Below are positions 17,657-26,652 of a DNA stretch of 64,000 bases, piece after piece. The stretch is from Aliidiomarina halalkaliphila (GTDB taxonomy: Bacteria; Pseudomonadota; Gammaproteobacteria; Enterobacterales; Alteromonadaceae), in NCBI RefSeq assembly GCF_007096385.1, contig NZ_VJWL01000003.1, positions 124,001 through 188,000 on the forward strand. The letters are read 5' to 3'. The translations under genes were made by a program, and so were the position numbers. Position 1 is the stretch's first letter. The number at the start of each line of letters is the position of its first letter. The notes under the pieces are model-generated. The model was given only the letters and a program-made list of their open reading frames with translations. It was not told the origin of the DNA and did no database searches.

Positions 17657-18730
17657 TTAAGGTTCAAGTCTCACGATGAGTGACTGCCTTTTATCATCAT
17701 GCCGCACGCTAGCAAATTTAACGCTTGTTCCCCATTTGCTGGAAGCAATTCCTGAAAAGACCGATTTGGCGATTGAATATACTAGGCGATCCGTAAGTAG
17801 GTCGTTTTTGAGACTCTGATGAGGAGGCGCCCCCTCCGGTGGAGCGTATTTCCAGTGCTCGAACTGTGAGGATAGTAGCTCATTTACTGAATCTAACAGT
17901 GCTTCGATTTCGTCTGTTATTTGATTCGATTGCCAAGGTAAGGATAAGTCACGCATTCCCTTTGCAGCGAACAGATCTTTGGTTTCCTCGTTACTAATTC
18001 TTAAGAATGATTGACCACGTTCATTTGCCGACGTAACTGCCTCGGTGATATTCAAATCATCCATTATCAAAATGTAACTAGTTTGCTTTTGCGCATGTTC
18101 GTATGCGTTTCTAATCTTCTTAACATCAAGTTTTAAGGTTGAAATTTTTCTCCCTTTGCCTTTTTCTGCGCCACCAACAGAAAGAACCTCTAGAAGCCCC
18201 AAGTGTTGCAACTTTCTCAGTTGAGATTTAAGACGCGCGGTCGAGAAACCAAATAACTTCTTCAACTTATTTTGAGATAGGGAATTGGTAATGCCATTTT
18301 GATCTGCAGCTGAAAGAATTGAGCAGAGCAACAGTGTATTTACAGGAGACAATTTAGCGAGTCGATTCTCTATGCTTAGATCTTGAAACATGCTCGATAC
18401 AAGATCGTCGATAACGGCGTCATGGCAGGATGCTCCCTCAACAGGTATTGCCTCGGAAATTGCCGCGAATTTTTCCTCATTGAAGCATAGTGCCTGAACC
18501 AAATCCCCTTTTCCGTCCAAAACACTTTCTGTGCTGATTAGCCCAGATTCCGTTAACTCCCTAAATGGAGCTTCGATAGTTTTCCTATTGCATCCGGCGA
18601 TTTTCGCTATCTCTGTCGTACTCGAGGTAACAATCGTGTTGTGTTTATTAATCTTCAAACGCAGAAAGCTAGCTAAGCATAGGCTTTTTATCATTAGCAA
18701 AGACTCCTTTCCACCTAACATGTGCACCAT
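17657..18730 (-). CDS. Winged-helix protein, probable replication/partition regulator
   Basis: Protein of 357 residues that I cannot assign to a named family. It has two segments that look like winged helix-turn-helix domains: IAKIAGCNRKTIEAPFRELTESGLIS (read as two parts, about residues 40-70) and KLKKLFGFSTARLKSQLRKL then HLGLLEVL (about 165-195). Two such domains are typical of plasmid and phage Rep-initiator-like proteins, and the gene lies upstream of the Rep-like gene on the same strand. It may control replication or copy number of the excised element. There is no membrane segment. A chromosomal regulator is the alternative. Confidence 0.5.
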   Translation of the reverse strand: MVHMLGGKESLLMIKSLCLASFLRLKINKHNTIVTSSTTEIAKIAGCNRKTIEAPFRELTESGLISTESVLDGKGDLVQALCFNEEKFAAISEAIPVEGASCHDAVIDDLVSSMFQDLSIENRLAKLSPVNTLLLCSILSAADQNGITNSLSQNKLKKLFGFSTARLKSQLRKLQHLGLLEVLSVGGAEKGKGRKISTLKLDVKKIRNAYEHAQKQTSYILIMDDLNITEAVTSANERGQSFLRISNEETKDLFAAKGMRDLSLPWQSNQITDEIEALLDSVNELLSSQFEHWKYAPPEGAPPHQSLKNDLLTDRLVYSIAKSVFSGIASSKWGTSVKFASVRHDDKRQSLIVRLEP

Positions 18731-18883
18731 TTAATACCCTATTTTAAGATGAAATAGTGGAATTATTAAATCACGTATTTAGTCATGTAATCAATAACAT
18801 TATTACTCATGGTTTTTATTCATAAAAGCAGCTATCCTCATTAGGGTTTGATCGTTACTGGGGTTGTTACTTGGGTGAGGACA

Positions 18884-19810
18884 ATGAGTAGTTACACTTT
18901 CTTAGAGGCAAAGCGGCGTTTATCTGAGCGCCTGAAGTGGCTTGATAAACTTGATAATGAGAAGTGGGCACGTGTCCGCGTTTTTGCGGAGCGTAGGTTT
19001 CAGAAAACTTTCAACTATCCATTACCGACAATAGTAAAGTCTCCTGGTACGAAGATTAGCGAGACTCTTGCCATACACTTACTAGATTCTGCTTATGTGG
19101 CTGCAGGGCAAAAGCGCGAGGCGAGCTTTGTAGCGGTTTATGATGAAGCTCGTCTGTTGGTGTTATTAGACTTTGCAGGAAGGGTTCGAAATCGCTACAC
19201 AAGCGATGAACGAAGGAGAGAGCTGGCAGTTCGGCGAAAGACTATCGAACTCACAAAAGAGGGGGCGGCCGCTTTAGAGTTCCTAGTCAAAAAGCTTAAT
19301 TGCTCCAATAGCGTCGTTATCGAGTCCATGCTTTTGGATACCGTTGATGATTTTACAAAGCACAATGAACAAATGAAGAAGAGCAAGCAGGCAATAAAAG
19401 AATCCAAAGAGAGAGCCACGCAACTACAGAATAGGGTTGAGGAGTTAGAAGCAGAGTTAAAGCTCAAGAAAATGACACTTGCCGACAGAGAAAGAGAAGT
19501 TCAAGCGCTCAAGCACAACCGAAAGTTAGATGTTGATGAGAGCTATCTTTCAGAAAAGGAACAAGAAGCTATACAAGAACATCGTGTTTTCGCTGAAAGT
19601 GTTATCAGCGCTGACGTGGAAGTTGGTTCAAGCAATAGTCCCCAGCAACGAGACGATGGCGTGAGAGGTGTTGGACCAATCACAAAAAACGAAGGACCAA
19701 TTGAGTGTAGTGATGATTTAGAGCTGATTGGGCCGCGAGGAGCCAAGCTGGAGCAGAACGTGACTGACAGAAAGAAAGTTAATCGCAGGAAAAAGGGTTT
19801 TGGTCGTTGA
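18884..19810 (+). CDS. Ribbon-helix-helix/coiled-coil protein
   Basis: Protein of 308 residues. A ribbon-helix-helix-like segment sits near residues 120-160 (IELTKEGAAALEFLVKKL, then SNSVVIESMLLDTVDDF), followed by about 65 residues of charged heptad-rich coiled coil (RVEELEAELKLKKMTLADRE), then a low-complexity acidic stretch and a basic end (KKVNRRKKGFGR). DNA-binding plus coiled coil suggests a partition or mobilisation accessory protein, but this is inference. The ATG at 18884 has GAGG just upstream; earlier in-frame starts give 12 more residues. It is divergent from the winged-helix gene and overlaps the next gene by 11 bp. Confidence 0.6.
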   Translation: MSSYTFLEAKRRLSERLKWLDKLDNEKWARVRVFAERRFQKTFNYPLPTIVKSPGTKISETLAIHLLDSAYVAAGQKREASFVAVYDEARLLVLLDFAGRVRNRYTSDERRRELAVRRKTIELTKEGAAALEFLVKKLNCSNSVVIESMLLDTVDDFTKHNEQMKKSKQAIKESKERATQLQNRVEELEAELKLKKMTLADREREVQALKHNRKLDVDESYLSEKEQEAIQEHRVFAESVISADVEVGSSNSPQQRDDGVRGVGPITKNEGPIECSDDLELIGPRGAKLEQNVTDRKKVNRRKKGFGR

Positions 19811-20429
19811 GTTGAACATTCGCGAATTTGATGTAATTAGGAATGATTATGTTTCCTCGATGGGAAAGGAACTTGGTCTTCATTTTTTCGCATTACATCG
19901 AAAGCTCGGTGAATTACACATCGTTTGGCAGCAATATCGCCAGCTTTTTGGATCGGATGATGACACTATTGAGCTTCTGAATCGCACAGCGGGACTATTC
20001 TTCAAGATCGTTCAAGACGAACTTTGGGATAGTGTCCTATTGAGTATTTCTAGAATGACTGATCCCGCGAAAAGTCAAAGCAATAAGAACCTGACGATCT
20101 TCTCTTTGCCGCCATTGATAGATGATCAAGCTTTAAAAATTGAAATAGAAGGCCTTTGCGAAGCTGCTTTTGTGTCAGCGAAGTTTGCAAGAGAACACCG
20201 GAATAAGCGTGTTGCGCATCAAGATGCTGGTCATCTGATGAATGAACCTGTGCGACCATTGAGTGGCATTAGCAGAGCGCATATTGAGGAAATGTTAAGC
20301 GCGCTCAGAAATGTACTTAATAGGCTGGAGCTTCACTTTCGAGGAAGTGAGGTTTTTTATCAGAACTTTGTAGATGTGAGCGGTGCGCGAGTGCTAGTAG
20401 CGAAGTTACGTCGTATGGAAAGCCAATAA
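19800..20429 (+). CDS. HEPN-domain protein (AbiU2-like)
   Basis: Protein of 209 residues resembling HEPN AbiU2-like proteins: an N-terminal helical region (LGELHIVWQQYRQLF), WDSVLLSISRMTDP and EHRNKRVAHQD, which carries the Rx4-6H HEPN ribonuclease motif. AbiU2 was described as part of a lactococcal abortive infection system. The gene overlaps the upstream coiled-coil gene by 11 bp and starts with TTG at 19800, so translational coupling is likely and the pair may act as a two-component unit. It is the last gene of the island. The family assignment rests on motif similarity only. Confidence 0.65.
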   Translation: MVVELNIREFDVIRNDYVSSMGKELGLHFFALHRKLGELHIVWQQYRQLFGSDDDTIELLNRTAGLFFKIVQDELWDSVLLSISRMTDPAKSQSNKNLTIFSLPPLIDDQALKIEIEGLCEAAFVSAKFAREHRNKRVAHQDAGHLMNEPVRPLSGISRAHIEEMLSALRNVLNRLELHFRGSEVFYQNFVDVSGARVLVAKLRRMESQ

Positions 20430-20444
20430 TCCTATCTCATGCCA

Positions 20445-20468
20445 AGTGGCGGGTAAAGTGGTGGGTAA
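20445..20468. repeat. 12-bp tandem direct repeat at island edge
   Basis: AGTGGCGGGTAA (20445-20456) is followed immediately by AGTGGTGGGTAA (20457-20468), with one mismatch. It lies just after the last island gene and before the chromosomal mipA-like gene, so it may be integrase arm sites near the right attachment site. The left end lies outside the window, so an att core cannot be matched. Confidence 0.45.
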
Positions 20469-20580
20469 ATTTTAATTTATGGATATGCACTTATCTCAAG
20501 CGCTTAATTAATCTGACTTTTATTTTTTGGTTCGATATTAAGATTCAAAACATAGAGTAACCAAACCTATTTAATGCAAC

Positions 20581-20602
20581 AAAGGCCACATTTGTGGCCT
20601 TT
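20581..20602 (-). terminator. Terminator of the MipA-like gene
   Basis: AAAGGCCACA and TGTGGCCTTT form a 10-bp perfect palindrome with a 2-base centre. Read on the minus strand it follows the mipA-like stop codon and is followed by TTTGTTGC, giving a short U-rich tail. It probably also blocks read-through from the island. Confidence 0.75.
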
Positions 20603-20659
20603 GTCTATTTGTGCAAGCGCTGCTTGAAAACGCCCTGCTATTGAGCTCAGGCAATCACT

Positions 20660-21487
20660 TTAAAACACGTAAATAAACCCAATCCCTATTTCGGCCTCAT
20701 AGTCGCTACGGGCGATGGGGCTTTTGCGAACGTCGCTACTGAAATGTTCGTAGAGTGCTTCGCCGAAAATCTGCCAGTTTTTGTTGATGATATGGCGATA
20801 GTTGTAGTTGATACCAACGGAGCGGATGCCGCCGCTCATGCGTGTTTCGGCAAGCCCGGATGCTGCCGCCTGTTGTGCGTTGATGCCGAAATCTTTGTTA
20901 GCAAATTCGCTATCATGATACACCGCAACAACATTCACTTCAGAGCCTGAGCCATCCAATTTGTCGCCAAAGCGGCGGCCAACGCCAAACAGGCCAAGAT
21001 TACCGTTTTCACTGGCTACAACGCGGCCGACCAACCAATAACGCCAATCGGCATCGAATGCACGACGCGCTTGGAACACGAATTCCAGGCCTTCTTCTCC
21101 GTCACCGAGCCCATCTAAGTGGCCTTTCTTGGAATCACTCTCTGCCCGGCCCTCATCGAAGCCTACCAGTGCTTCGAGTAGCCAAGTGTCGGCACGTAGC
21201 CCGCGCCAACCGAGCGCTTCACCTGCCCAAAAGAAAATATTATCACCCCGACGCCATTGCAGGGCGCCAGCAGGGTCGAGCTCGAAACCGAATTCGTCGG
21301 ATCCTTCATAGGCGGTTTCGTATTCGATACCAAGGCCGAGTCCGAGGGCCCAACCGTCTTTCCCTCGGGTAAAGTCGTCTACCGAGGGTAAGGGCACCAA
21401 AGCGGTTGTTTCATCTTGCGCAAATACTGCGTGAGAGAAAAAGCTATGTATCAACAGAATCAACAGTAGACCTGTAAACTTTTTCAT
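20660..21487 (-). CDS. MipA/OmpV family outer-membrane protein
   Basis: Outer-membrane beta-barrel protein of 275 residues. A Sec signal peptide is clear (LLLILLIHSFFSHAVFAQD; cleavage near residue 24). The mature part has alternating beta strands rich in Gly and aromatics (WALGLGLGIEYETAYEGSD) and ends in FIYVF, with the terminal aromatic needed for BAM-dependent insertion. MipA is a scaffold between murein enzymes in E. coli; OmpV relatives act as porin-like proteins. It is a single-gene unit with its own terminator and is the first clearly chromosomal gene after the island. Confidence 0.85.
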   Translation of the reverse strand: MKKFTGLLLILLIHSFFSHAVFAQDETTALVPLPSVDDFTRGKDGWALGLGLGIEYETAYEGSDEFGFELDPAGALQWRRGDNIFFWAGEALGWRGLRADTWLLEALVGFDEGRAESDSKKGHLDGLGDGEEGLEFVFQARRAFDADWRYWLVGRVVASENGNLGLFGVGRRFGDKLDGSGSEVNVVAVYHDSEFANKDFGINAQQAAASGLAETRMSGGIRSVGINYNYRHIINKNWQIFGEALYEHFSSDVRKSPIARSDYEAEIGIGFIYVF

Positions 21488-21900
21488 AAAAATCGTTCCT
21501 GTATGAGTTTAGACAACGTGCACCATGAGAGTATGGTTATCGCCTAAGTATACGTGCAGTTTGAGAGATGCGATCTTAGGGTGTGTTATTTATTTTTATG
21601 TTCGATTCGTATTGTCTTTGCGATGTCTCGGAGGCAGTGTGCGGTCGAGCATCTGACTGCAGGACTCCTATCGCTTTATAACTCGCGTCTACAAAGCCCA
21701 GCCCCCTAGCTATTTGCGGAGATTTACTGTCTCTGCTATAACATCTAAACAGGTGTATCAAAATCATGCGTAAAACCGTGTGCTTATCTTTATTTAGTTT
21801 ATTTATATTATTGATTTAAATGGATTAAAATATTATAAAAACAATGCAAAAATTAATGCATTTGGCACTGAAAAACCAACTCTAGTATAGCTAGGAACTC
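21488..21900. other. Intergenic region, no gene seen
   Basis: This stretch holds the promoters of two divergent genes. A 63-codon minus-strand frame near 21576-21767 has no ribosome-binding site and no recognisable product, so I do not call it. The last 130 bases before the yjjJ-like gene are very A+T-rich and contain ATGCA/TGCAT arms around 21844-21861 that might be an operator. Nothing else is evident. Confidence 0.5.
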
Positions 21901-23274
21901 ATGACGACGCTTTCTAATAACATTGCATTAACACTTCGATCAGGCCCTCGATCTGCTGCTGAGATTGCCGAGCGCTTGGGTGTCAACGGGTCCACGATCA
22001 CACGTCAGCTCAAAATGTTGAGTAAGCAGGTTGTGAAAGCAGGGAGTGGACGAGGTACGCGCTGGTATCTATTACGACCCTTAGAGCTACTAAAGAGAGC
22101 GCGACAGCTACCGATTTATCGTGTGAATGAGCAAAGGAGAGCGGAGCACATAGCCAATTTATATTCGGTTTTTCCAGCGGAAACTTATCTTGTGGAATAC
22201 TTTCGTAAAACAGCCCCGGAGATGGTAGCTAGCGAGTGGACTTACTATGAGTCCCTGCCGTGGTGGCTTACAGACATGCGACCACAGGGTTTCTTGGGTC
22301 GTTTATTTGCCAAACAGGTGCGCGCCCGTGGCGAGCCGATCGATGCAGACCCCCGCAGTTGGCGCGAGGATCATGTGCTGGCAATGTTGGTGCGATACCC
22401 TCAAGACCATATCGGCAATTTGTTACTTGGCGAAGAGGCTTATCAAGACTGGCTTCGCCGTCCGGAGCCAACAATAATATCGGATGCTGAGGCTGCGCAG
22501 CGAGCTCATGCTATTGCCAATGGTGAGCACTTTGAATCTTCCGCCCAGGGGGAACAACCGAAGTTTACTGCTCGGCTTGAAGATGGTGATTGTATTGTAA
22601 AATTTTCGGGTTCGGTTACCCAAACGCAAGAAGACGGCGTGGCGAATCGTTGGGCGGATTTGCTACATGCAGAGTGTTTAGCATCCAAGGTATTGAACCA
22701 CGTACTGCCAGGCATTGCCGCCCCAAATAGAAGCTTTTGCCATAGCGGTAGAACGCTATTAGCCTCGCAGCGATTCGATCGAAGTGCTGACGGGGGCCGT
22801 ATCGGTGTGGTTTCCTTCGCAAGTTTAGATGCGCAGTTCGTTGGCAAAGCGAATGAGTCTTGGCCAGTTCTTGTTGATGCACTACATCGAGAAAAAGTCG
22901 TTACAGAAAAAGCTGTTACCTGGTGCAAAGTGGCATGGGCATTTGGACAATTGATAGCGAATTCAGATATGCATTTGGGTAATGTGTCTGTGATTCATAG
23001 CGGAATCCGGCCTTATGAGTTGGCGCCTATTTACGACATGCTGCCAATGCATTTTGCTCCCACAGCGGCGGGCGATTTGCCTTCAACGCCATATAGGATT
23101 CGAATCAGCTCATCAGTGTCACGCGTGTGTTGGGAAACGGCTTATCCGGCGGCGATTCAATTTTGGGAAAGCGTATTATCTCACGCGGAGATCAGCGGCC
23201 ACTTTAAAGCACTGGCCGAGCAGCAGTTACAAAATGTGAAATACTGCAAACAGATTTTAGAGCGAATGGCTTAA
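21901..23274 (+). CDS. yjjJ: HipA-family kinase, YjjJ type
   Basis: HipA-like serine/threonine kinase of 457 residues with an extra N-terminal winged helix-turn-helix (GPRSAAEIAERLGVNGSTIT, about residues 15-34), the layout of E. coli YjjJ. Kinase motifs are intact: LIANSDMHLGN (the HipA NxDxHxxN catalytic loop) and LAPIYDMLP, the metal-binding segment. HipA kinases phosphorylate translation factors or aminoacyl-tRNA synthetases and halt growth. The fused DNA-binding domain may replace the separate HipB antitoxin, since no hipB-like gene lies next to it. The gene is monocistronic, with ATG at 21901 and AGGA upstream. Confidence 0.85.
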   Translation: MTTLSNNIALTLRSGPRSAAEIAERLGVNGSTITRQLKMLSKQVVKAGSGRGTRWYLLRPLELLKRARQLPIYRVNEQRRAEHIANLYSVFPAETYLVEYFRKTAPEMVASEWTYYESLPWWLTDMRPQGFLGRLFAKQVRARGEPIDADPRSWREDHVLAMLVRYPQDHIGNLLLGEEAYQDWLRRPEPTIISDAEAAQRAHAIANGEHFESSAQGEQPKFTARLEDGDCIVKFSGSVTQTQEDGVANRWADLLHAECLASKVLNHVLPGIAAPNRSFCHSGRTLLASQRFDRSADGGRIGVVSFASLDAQFVGKANESWPVLVDALHREKVVTEKAVTWCKVAWAFGQLIANSDMHLGNVSVIHSGIRPYELAPIYDMLPMHFAPTAAGDLPSTPYRIRISSSVSRVCWETAYPAAIQFWESVLSHAEISGHFKALAEQQLQNVKYCKQILERMA

Positions 23275-23296
23275 TGGCGCTGCCCATTCTGAGACC

Positions 23297-24034
23297 TCAC
23301 AACACAAACCGCGCATAAATAGGGTTATGATCAGACACTGAAGTGGTGTCGATGGCGGTGGCTTCTTTCAGCCCAAGATCCCGGTAGAAAATAAAGTCTA
23401 ATGGGTGCTCTCGGTATGTTTTTATATGGTGCGCATCCAACATGTTGGCGGTGCGCAGGCCTACGCTGCGGCAGAAACGGAATAGGTGCAAACGCCGCTG
23501 CCGATTCCACACATTAAAATCTCCGGCAACGATCAGTGGCCCTTTGTGGTGTAACAGTTCTGCTTTCAGTAACTCAATTTCGCGCTGAAAGTGGCGTGCT
23601 CGCACAAAGTTAATCGCATGCACATTCACGATCAGAAGTGATTCATTATCAGGTAGCGGGTGATACGACAGCATATAGCTTTTATGGGTGGCGAGCATGC
23701 CTTCGCGATGACGGGTCAGGCGCGGCTGTGCATCGGTAAATGCGTATTGGCTGGCGGTTAACACGCCATAAGTCGATCGTTTGGTTTGTATATTCGGTGC
23801 AATCGCGTAAGACCAGTGGGGTAAGTGCCAATCGCGGTGCGAGGCCAGTTTTGCTTCTTGAAGCAACAAGAACAAACTCGGAAATTGATCTAACACGCGC
23901 GCGAGGGCGAGTTGAAACTTTAATGTTTGTGTCAGTTTTTGTGTATTCCAGCACAACACCCCAAACTCTGCACCTGGCGTGATGGATTGCTGATGTATAA
24001 AGCGTTCTGGAACAATGATTTTTGGCTTAAGCAC
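23297..24034 (-). CDS. Endonuclease/exonuclease/phosphatase family protein
   Basis: Protein of 245 residues with the complete EEP fold signature: VLCWNTQKL (Asn), LLLQEAKL (metal Glu), VAGDFNVWN (Asp/Asn) and TSVSDHNPIY (Asp/His). EEP enzymes cleave phosphodiester or phosphomonoester bonds in nucleic acids, lipids or nucleotides; the substrate cannot be told here. No signal peptide is visible, so it is probably cytoplasmic. The listed start is GTG at 24034. It lies tail-to-tail with the yjjJ-like gene, 22 bp apart. Confidence 0.8.
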   Translation of the reverse strand: MLKPKIIVPERFIHQQSITPGAEFGVLCWNTQKLTQTLKFQLALARVLDQFPSLFLLLQEAKLASHRDWHLPHWSYAIAPNIQTKRSTYGVLTASQYAFTDAQPRLTRHREGMLATHKSYMLSYHPLPDNESLLIVNVHAINFVRARHFQREIELLKAELLHHKGPLIVAGDFNVWNRQRRLHLFRFCRSVGLRTANMLDAHHIKTYREHPLDFIFYRDLGLKEATAIDTTSVSDHNPIYARFVL

Positions 24035-24239
24035 ATCTCCGCCTGCAAATCAGTAGTGAATGACATCTGAAGCAATGTTGCTTCATTGGTTAATTATTAT
24101 ACCGCAATTCCATACTAGACTCGTCTAGTTTTTTGGTGTTGGGTTCATGTTCTCTGTGATGGGTCATAACGAGAGCCTCGCGCACCCCCTCAACCTAACC
24201 TATACTCTTCGCAACACCTCAACTTTAAAGGAATCTACC

Positions 24240-24428
24240 ATGAACATGACCTATAACGTGGGCACTATCGACCGTGCAATTCGCATTGTGATTGGTTTAT
24301 TGATTGCAGTGTGGAGCATTAACGCAGGCAATTTTTGGTGGGTTCTTGGCGTGGCCCTAATTGCGACAGGTATCTTCCGTGTGTGTGGATTATATCGCCT
24401 GTTCGGAATTAATACCTGTAAAACCTAA
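24240..24428 (+). CDS. DUF2892 small membrane protein
   Basis: Protein of 62 residues starting at the ATG at 24240, with AAAGGAA upstream. MNMTYNVGTIDRAIRIVIG is the typical DUF2892 opening, followed by two short hydrophobic helices and the ending CGLYRLFGINTCKT. In other proteins this domain is fused to rhodanese (YgaP); here it stands alone, as is common. It is probably an inner-membrane protein of unknown function, perhaps linked to sulfur transfer because of the conserved cysteines. Its stop overlaps the start of the next gene (TAATG). Confidence 0.85.
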   Translation: MNMTYNVGTIDRAIRIVIGLLIAVWSINAGNFWWVLGVALIATGIFRVCGLYRLFGINTCKT

Positions 24429-24622
24429 TGTCGCTCGGTTACGAAACAGAATTTTCTTGCCCCTATTGTATGGCGCCGAACTCATTAGAGATCGACGCCA
24501 TCAATGATGTGGGGCAAGCGCAAATTGTTGATTGCCAAATCTGCTGTCAGCCTATTGAACTCACGGTACATGAAACCATGGACGGGGAGTTTGAAGTAAT
24601 CGCGCGCACCGACGACGAATAA
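24428..24622 (+). CDS. CPXCG-motif cysteine-rich protein
   Basis: Protein of 64 residues with two cysteine pairs, SCPYC and DCQICCQP, forming a small zinc ribbon; a conserved proteobacterial family of unknown function. It is acidic at the end (GEFEVIARTDDE). The ATG overlaps the stop codon of the DUF2892 gene by one base, so the two are translationally coupled. It may bind metal or nucleic acid in the cytoplasm; nothing in the sequence points to a specific role. Confidence 0.85.
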   Translation: MSLGYETEFSCPYCMAPNSLEIDAINDVGQAQIVDCQICCQPIELTVHETMDGEFEVIARTDDE

Positions 24623-24642
24623 AGCGTTATCTGATCGACGGA

Positions 24643-25857
24643 CTACTTATCAGACACCGCCGCGGCAATAGCGCGCATCACTGTAAATGTCTCAGCGCTC
24701 AGCCGACCCCAGGCGGGATCGCCTGCATTTTGGGCAATCACTACGCCGCGCACTTCATCCACCCAGATGTATTGGCCGTAGACTCCTGCGAAAAAATACT
24801 CGCCGTTGTGGCCTTGGGGTATCCAAAAATGTAAGCCGTATCCGCGCGGACCGTAACCCAGGGTGGCGCTAGCCTCATGGGCTGGCGATACTGGGCGTGT
24901 GGCTTCTAATACCCATCCTTCCGGTAGCAAGCGCTCCCCATTCCAGACCCCATCTTGCAGGTAGAATTGGCCCATGCGGGCGTAATCTTCGCTGGTGGCC
25001 TGCAAACAGCAATAACCTACGGCCACGCCGCGATCCCCAGCGATATGTTGCAACCAAGTACCGTCGGCGGTCATACCCAATGGAGTCCAGATCCGTTCTT
25101 CAACCACGTTGGCGAGCGAGCCCCCATACACATTGCGCACTACCGCAGAGAGCACCTGCGTGTTGGTACTCACGTAATGAAAATGTTCGCCCGGTACTTG
25201 CTCGTTGGCACCAAAGGCGCGAGCTAATCGGTCTGGGCTGCGTCCCATAATGAAGGAGTTAAAAAAGAACGGGCGTACATCAGATGGGCGATGAGGCGAG
25301 TACTCCTCTTTAAAGTCCACCCCCGCCGACATCATCAGTAGGTGTCGCAGCGACACGGAACCATAATAGCTACCGGCGTATTCAGGCGCATACAATTCAG
25401 CGGGGTCATCAAGGTTGTCTATCAAGCCGTTTTTTAAGGCCATGGCAATCAAGCTGGCCACATAACTTTTGCCTACCGACCAAGAGGTGAAGCGCGTCGC
25501 TTGATCGGCACCATGGAAAAACCGCTGATGCACAACTTGGCCTTCATGGAGCACGGTCAAGCCCATTACGCGGGCTTCTTCCAGATAGTCATCCAGGGTG
25601 CGGATTTCTCCGTTCCATTCGTAAGTTATGTCGAGAGGTTGCACGTTGCGCGGAAGTGGTTGTGGGTTTTGGGCGGTAATGCGCGCACTAGGAAGCAGCT
25701 CGTCCATGCGTTGAAAGGTAATCACATATTCTGCGGGATTATCTAAGGCGCGTACACTGGCCGGAGAAAAAGGCGACCAAGGCCGATAATACCACCCTGA
25801 GAAAATTAAACCGATAACGATGAAAATAGAAATAAGGCCAATCAGAATACGCTTCAT
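24643..25857 (-). CDS. Serine beta-lactamase-like hydrolase, membrane-anchored
   Basis: Protein of 404 residues of the beta-lactamase/penicillin-binding protein superfamily (class C-like esterases). The N-terminal helix ILIGLISIFIVIGLIFSGWY anchors it to the inner membrane with the domain in the periplasm. The catalytic SxxK is in SWSVGKSYVAS and the second motif in FHYVSTNTQV (Y-x-S-x-N). Substrates of such proteins include esters, D-amino-acid peptides and lactones; resistance cannot be inferred. I chose the ATG at 25857, which has AGGAAT upstream, over the longer frame starting at 25914. It is convergent with the CPXCG gene. Confidence 0.8.
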   Translation of the reverse strand: MKRILIGLISIFIVIGLIFSGWYYRPWSPFSPASVRALDNPAEYVITFQRMDELLPSARITAQNPQPLPRNVQPLDITYEWNGEIRTLDDYLEEARVMGLTVLHEGQVVHQRFFHGADQATRFTSWSVGKSYVASLIAMALKNGLIDNLDDPAELYAPEYAGSYYGSVSLRHLLMMSAGVDFKEEYSPHRPSDVRPFFFNSFIMGRSPDRLARAFGANEQVPGEHFHYVSTNTQVLSAVVRNVYGGSLANVVEERIWTPLGMTADGTWLQHIAGDRGVAVGYCCLQATSEDYARMGQFYLQDGVWNGERLLPEGWVLEATRPVSPAHEASATLGYGPRGYGLHFWIPQGHNGEYFFAGVYGQYIWVDEVRGVVIAQNAGDPAWGRLSAETFTVMRAIAAAVSDK

Positions 25858-26009
25858 GCAAATTCCTAGTGAACGTCGATTCTGTTCAGATAATAACCAG
25901 AGCGCTTCTGTCAAACAAGGTCAAAAAGGGTCAACGAATGTCATGTAGCACCATTTTAAATGGCGAAAGCCAAGATGCCTTGCTAGGTTTAAGTAACAGG
26001 AGGTGGGTT

Positions 26010-26573
26010 ATGACCACAGGAAAGTCAATTTTTTGGGCAGCGGCATGGATACTCAGCGGTTGCCTTGTGGGCTTATCGTCGGCCCATGCGGATGATAACC
26101 GACAATATGCGCTGCAGTGCTTGAGTCATTTTCAAAGCTATGAAAATCAAAACTGGCGCATTATGGATCAGCAGCGCGAGTTAACCTTTGAGCGTGAGGA
26201 ACTCGCGGCACGCAGGCAACAAATCGAGAGCAATAGTCAGCGCCTGCTTCGCGAAAGCCGCGAAGTTACTAATTGCAACACGCTAGAGTCGGCATGTATG
26301 GCTAGAATTCATGCCCACGATGAAATTAGAAGAGAGCATAACGAGCGCAATCGACAACTTCGCGCCGATGAAGCGGATTTGGCGAAGCGAATAGATGAGC
26401 TTGAAGTGCGGCGGGAAAATCTTTCTTGGTTCAGAGAGCGCGCCGTGGACTCGTGTAACCAGTCGGAGCTCGAAGATGTTTCTTATCATACCTGGCAAGA
26501 CGCGTGTGACGATCGCGAAATTTCCCATGAGCTCTTTCAGAGTGTGGTCGGTCGACGGCTGCTTTGTAGATAG
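26010..26573 (+). CDS. Periplasmic coiled-coil protein, paralogue 1
   Basis: Protein of 187 residues with a signal peptide (IFWAAAWILSGCLVGLSSAHAD; cleavage after AHA). The mature part is a long charged helix (QRELTFEREELAARRQQIES) with four cysteines spaced like its neighbour, so disulfide bonds are likely. I do not recognise the family. The next gene (26653) encodes a clear paralogue, with matching QCL-x2-F start, CxxxxxAC pair and REKAxDxC-like end. Start at the ATG at 26010 with AGGAGG 6-7 bases before. Function unknown; the pair arose by tandem duplication. Confidence 0.65.
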   Translation: MTTGKSIFWAAAWILSGCLVGLSSAHADDNRQYALQCLSHFQSYENQNWRIMDQQRELTFEREELAARRQQIESNSQRLLRESREVTNCNTLESACMARIHAHDEIRREHNERNRQLRADEADLAKRIDELEVRRENLSWFRERAVDSCNQSELEDVSYHTWQDACDDREISHELFQSVVGRRLLCR

Positions 26574-26652
26574 AGCCACCCATGAGTTTACAGTGCTTGC
26601 GCCCGAGGGAAGCAAGGTGCGTTCGGCGTAATCCAGAATAAGGAAAAATATC

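Noticed and set aside
20520-20560. tRNA-like TTGGTTCGATATT near the island edge
   Set aside because: Resembles a T-loop only; no acceptor, D or anticodon arms could be built around it.
21576-21767. 63-codon minus-strand frame upstream of mipA-like gene
   Set aside because: No ribosome-binding site, no family resemblance, unusual composition.
23682-23954. Second minus-strand protein inside the EEP nuclease gene
   Set aside because: Shadow frame of a well-supported gene.
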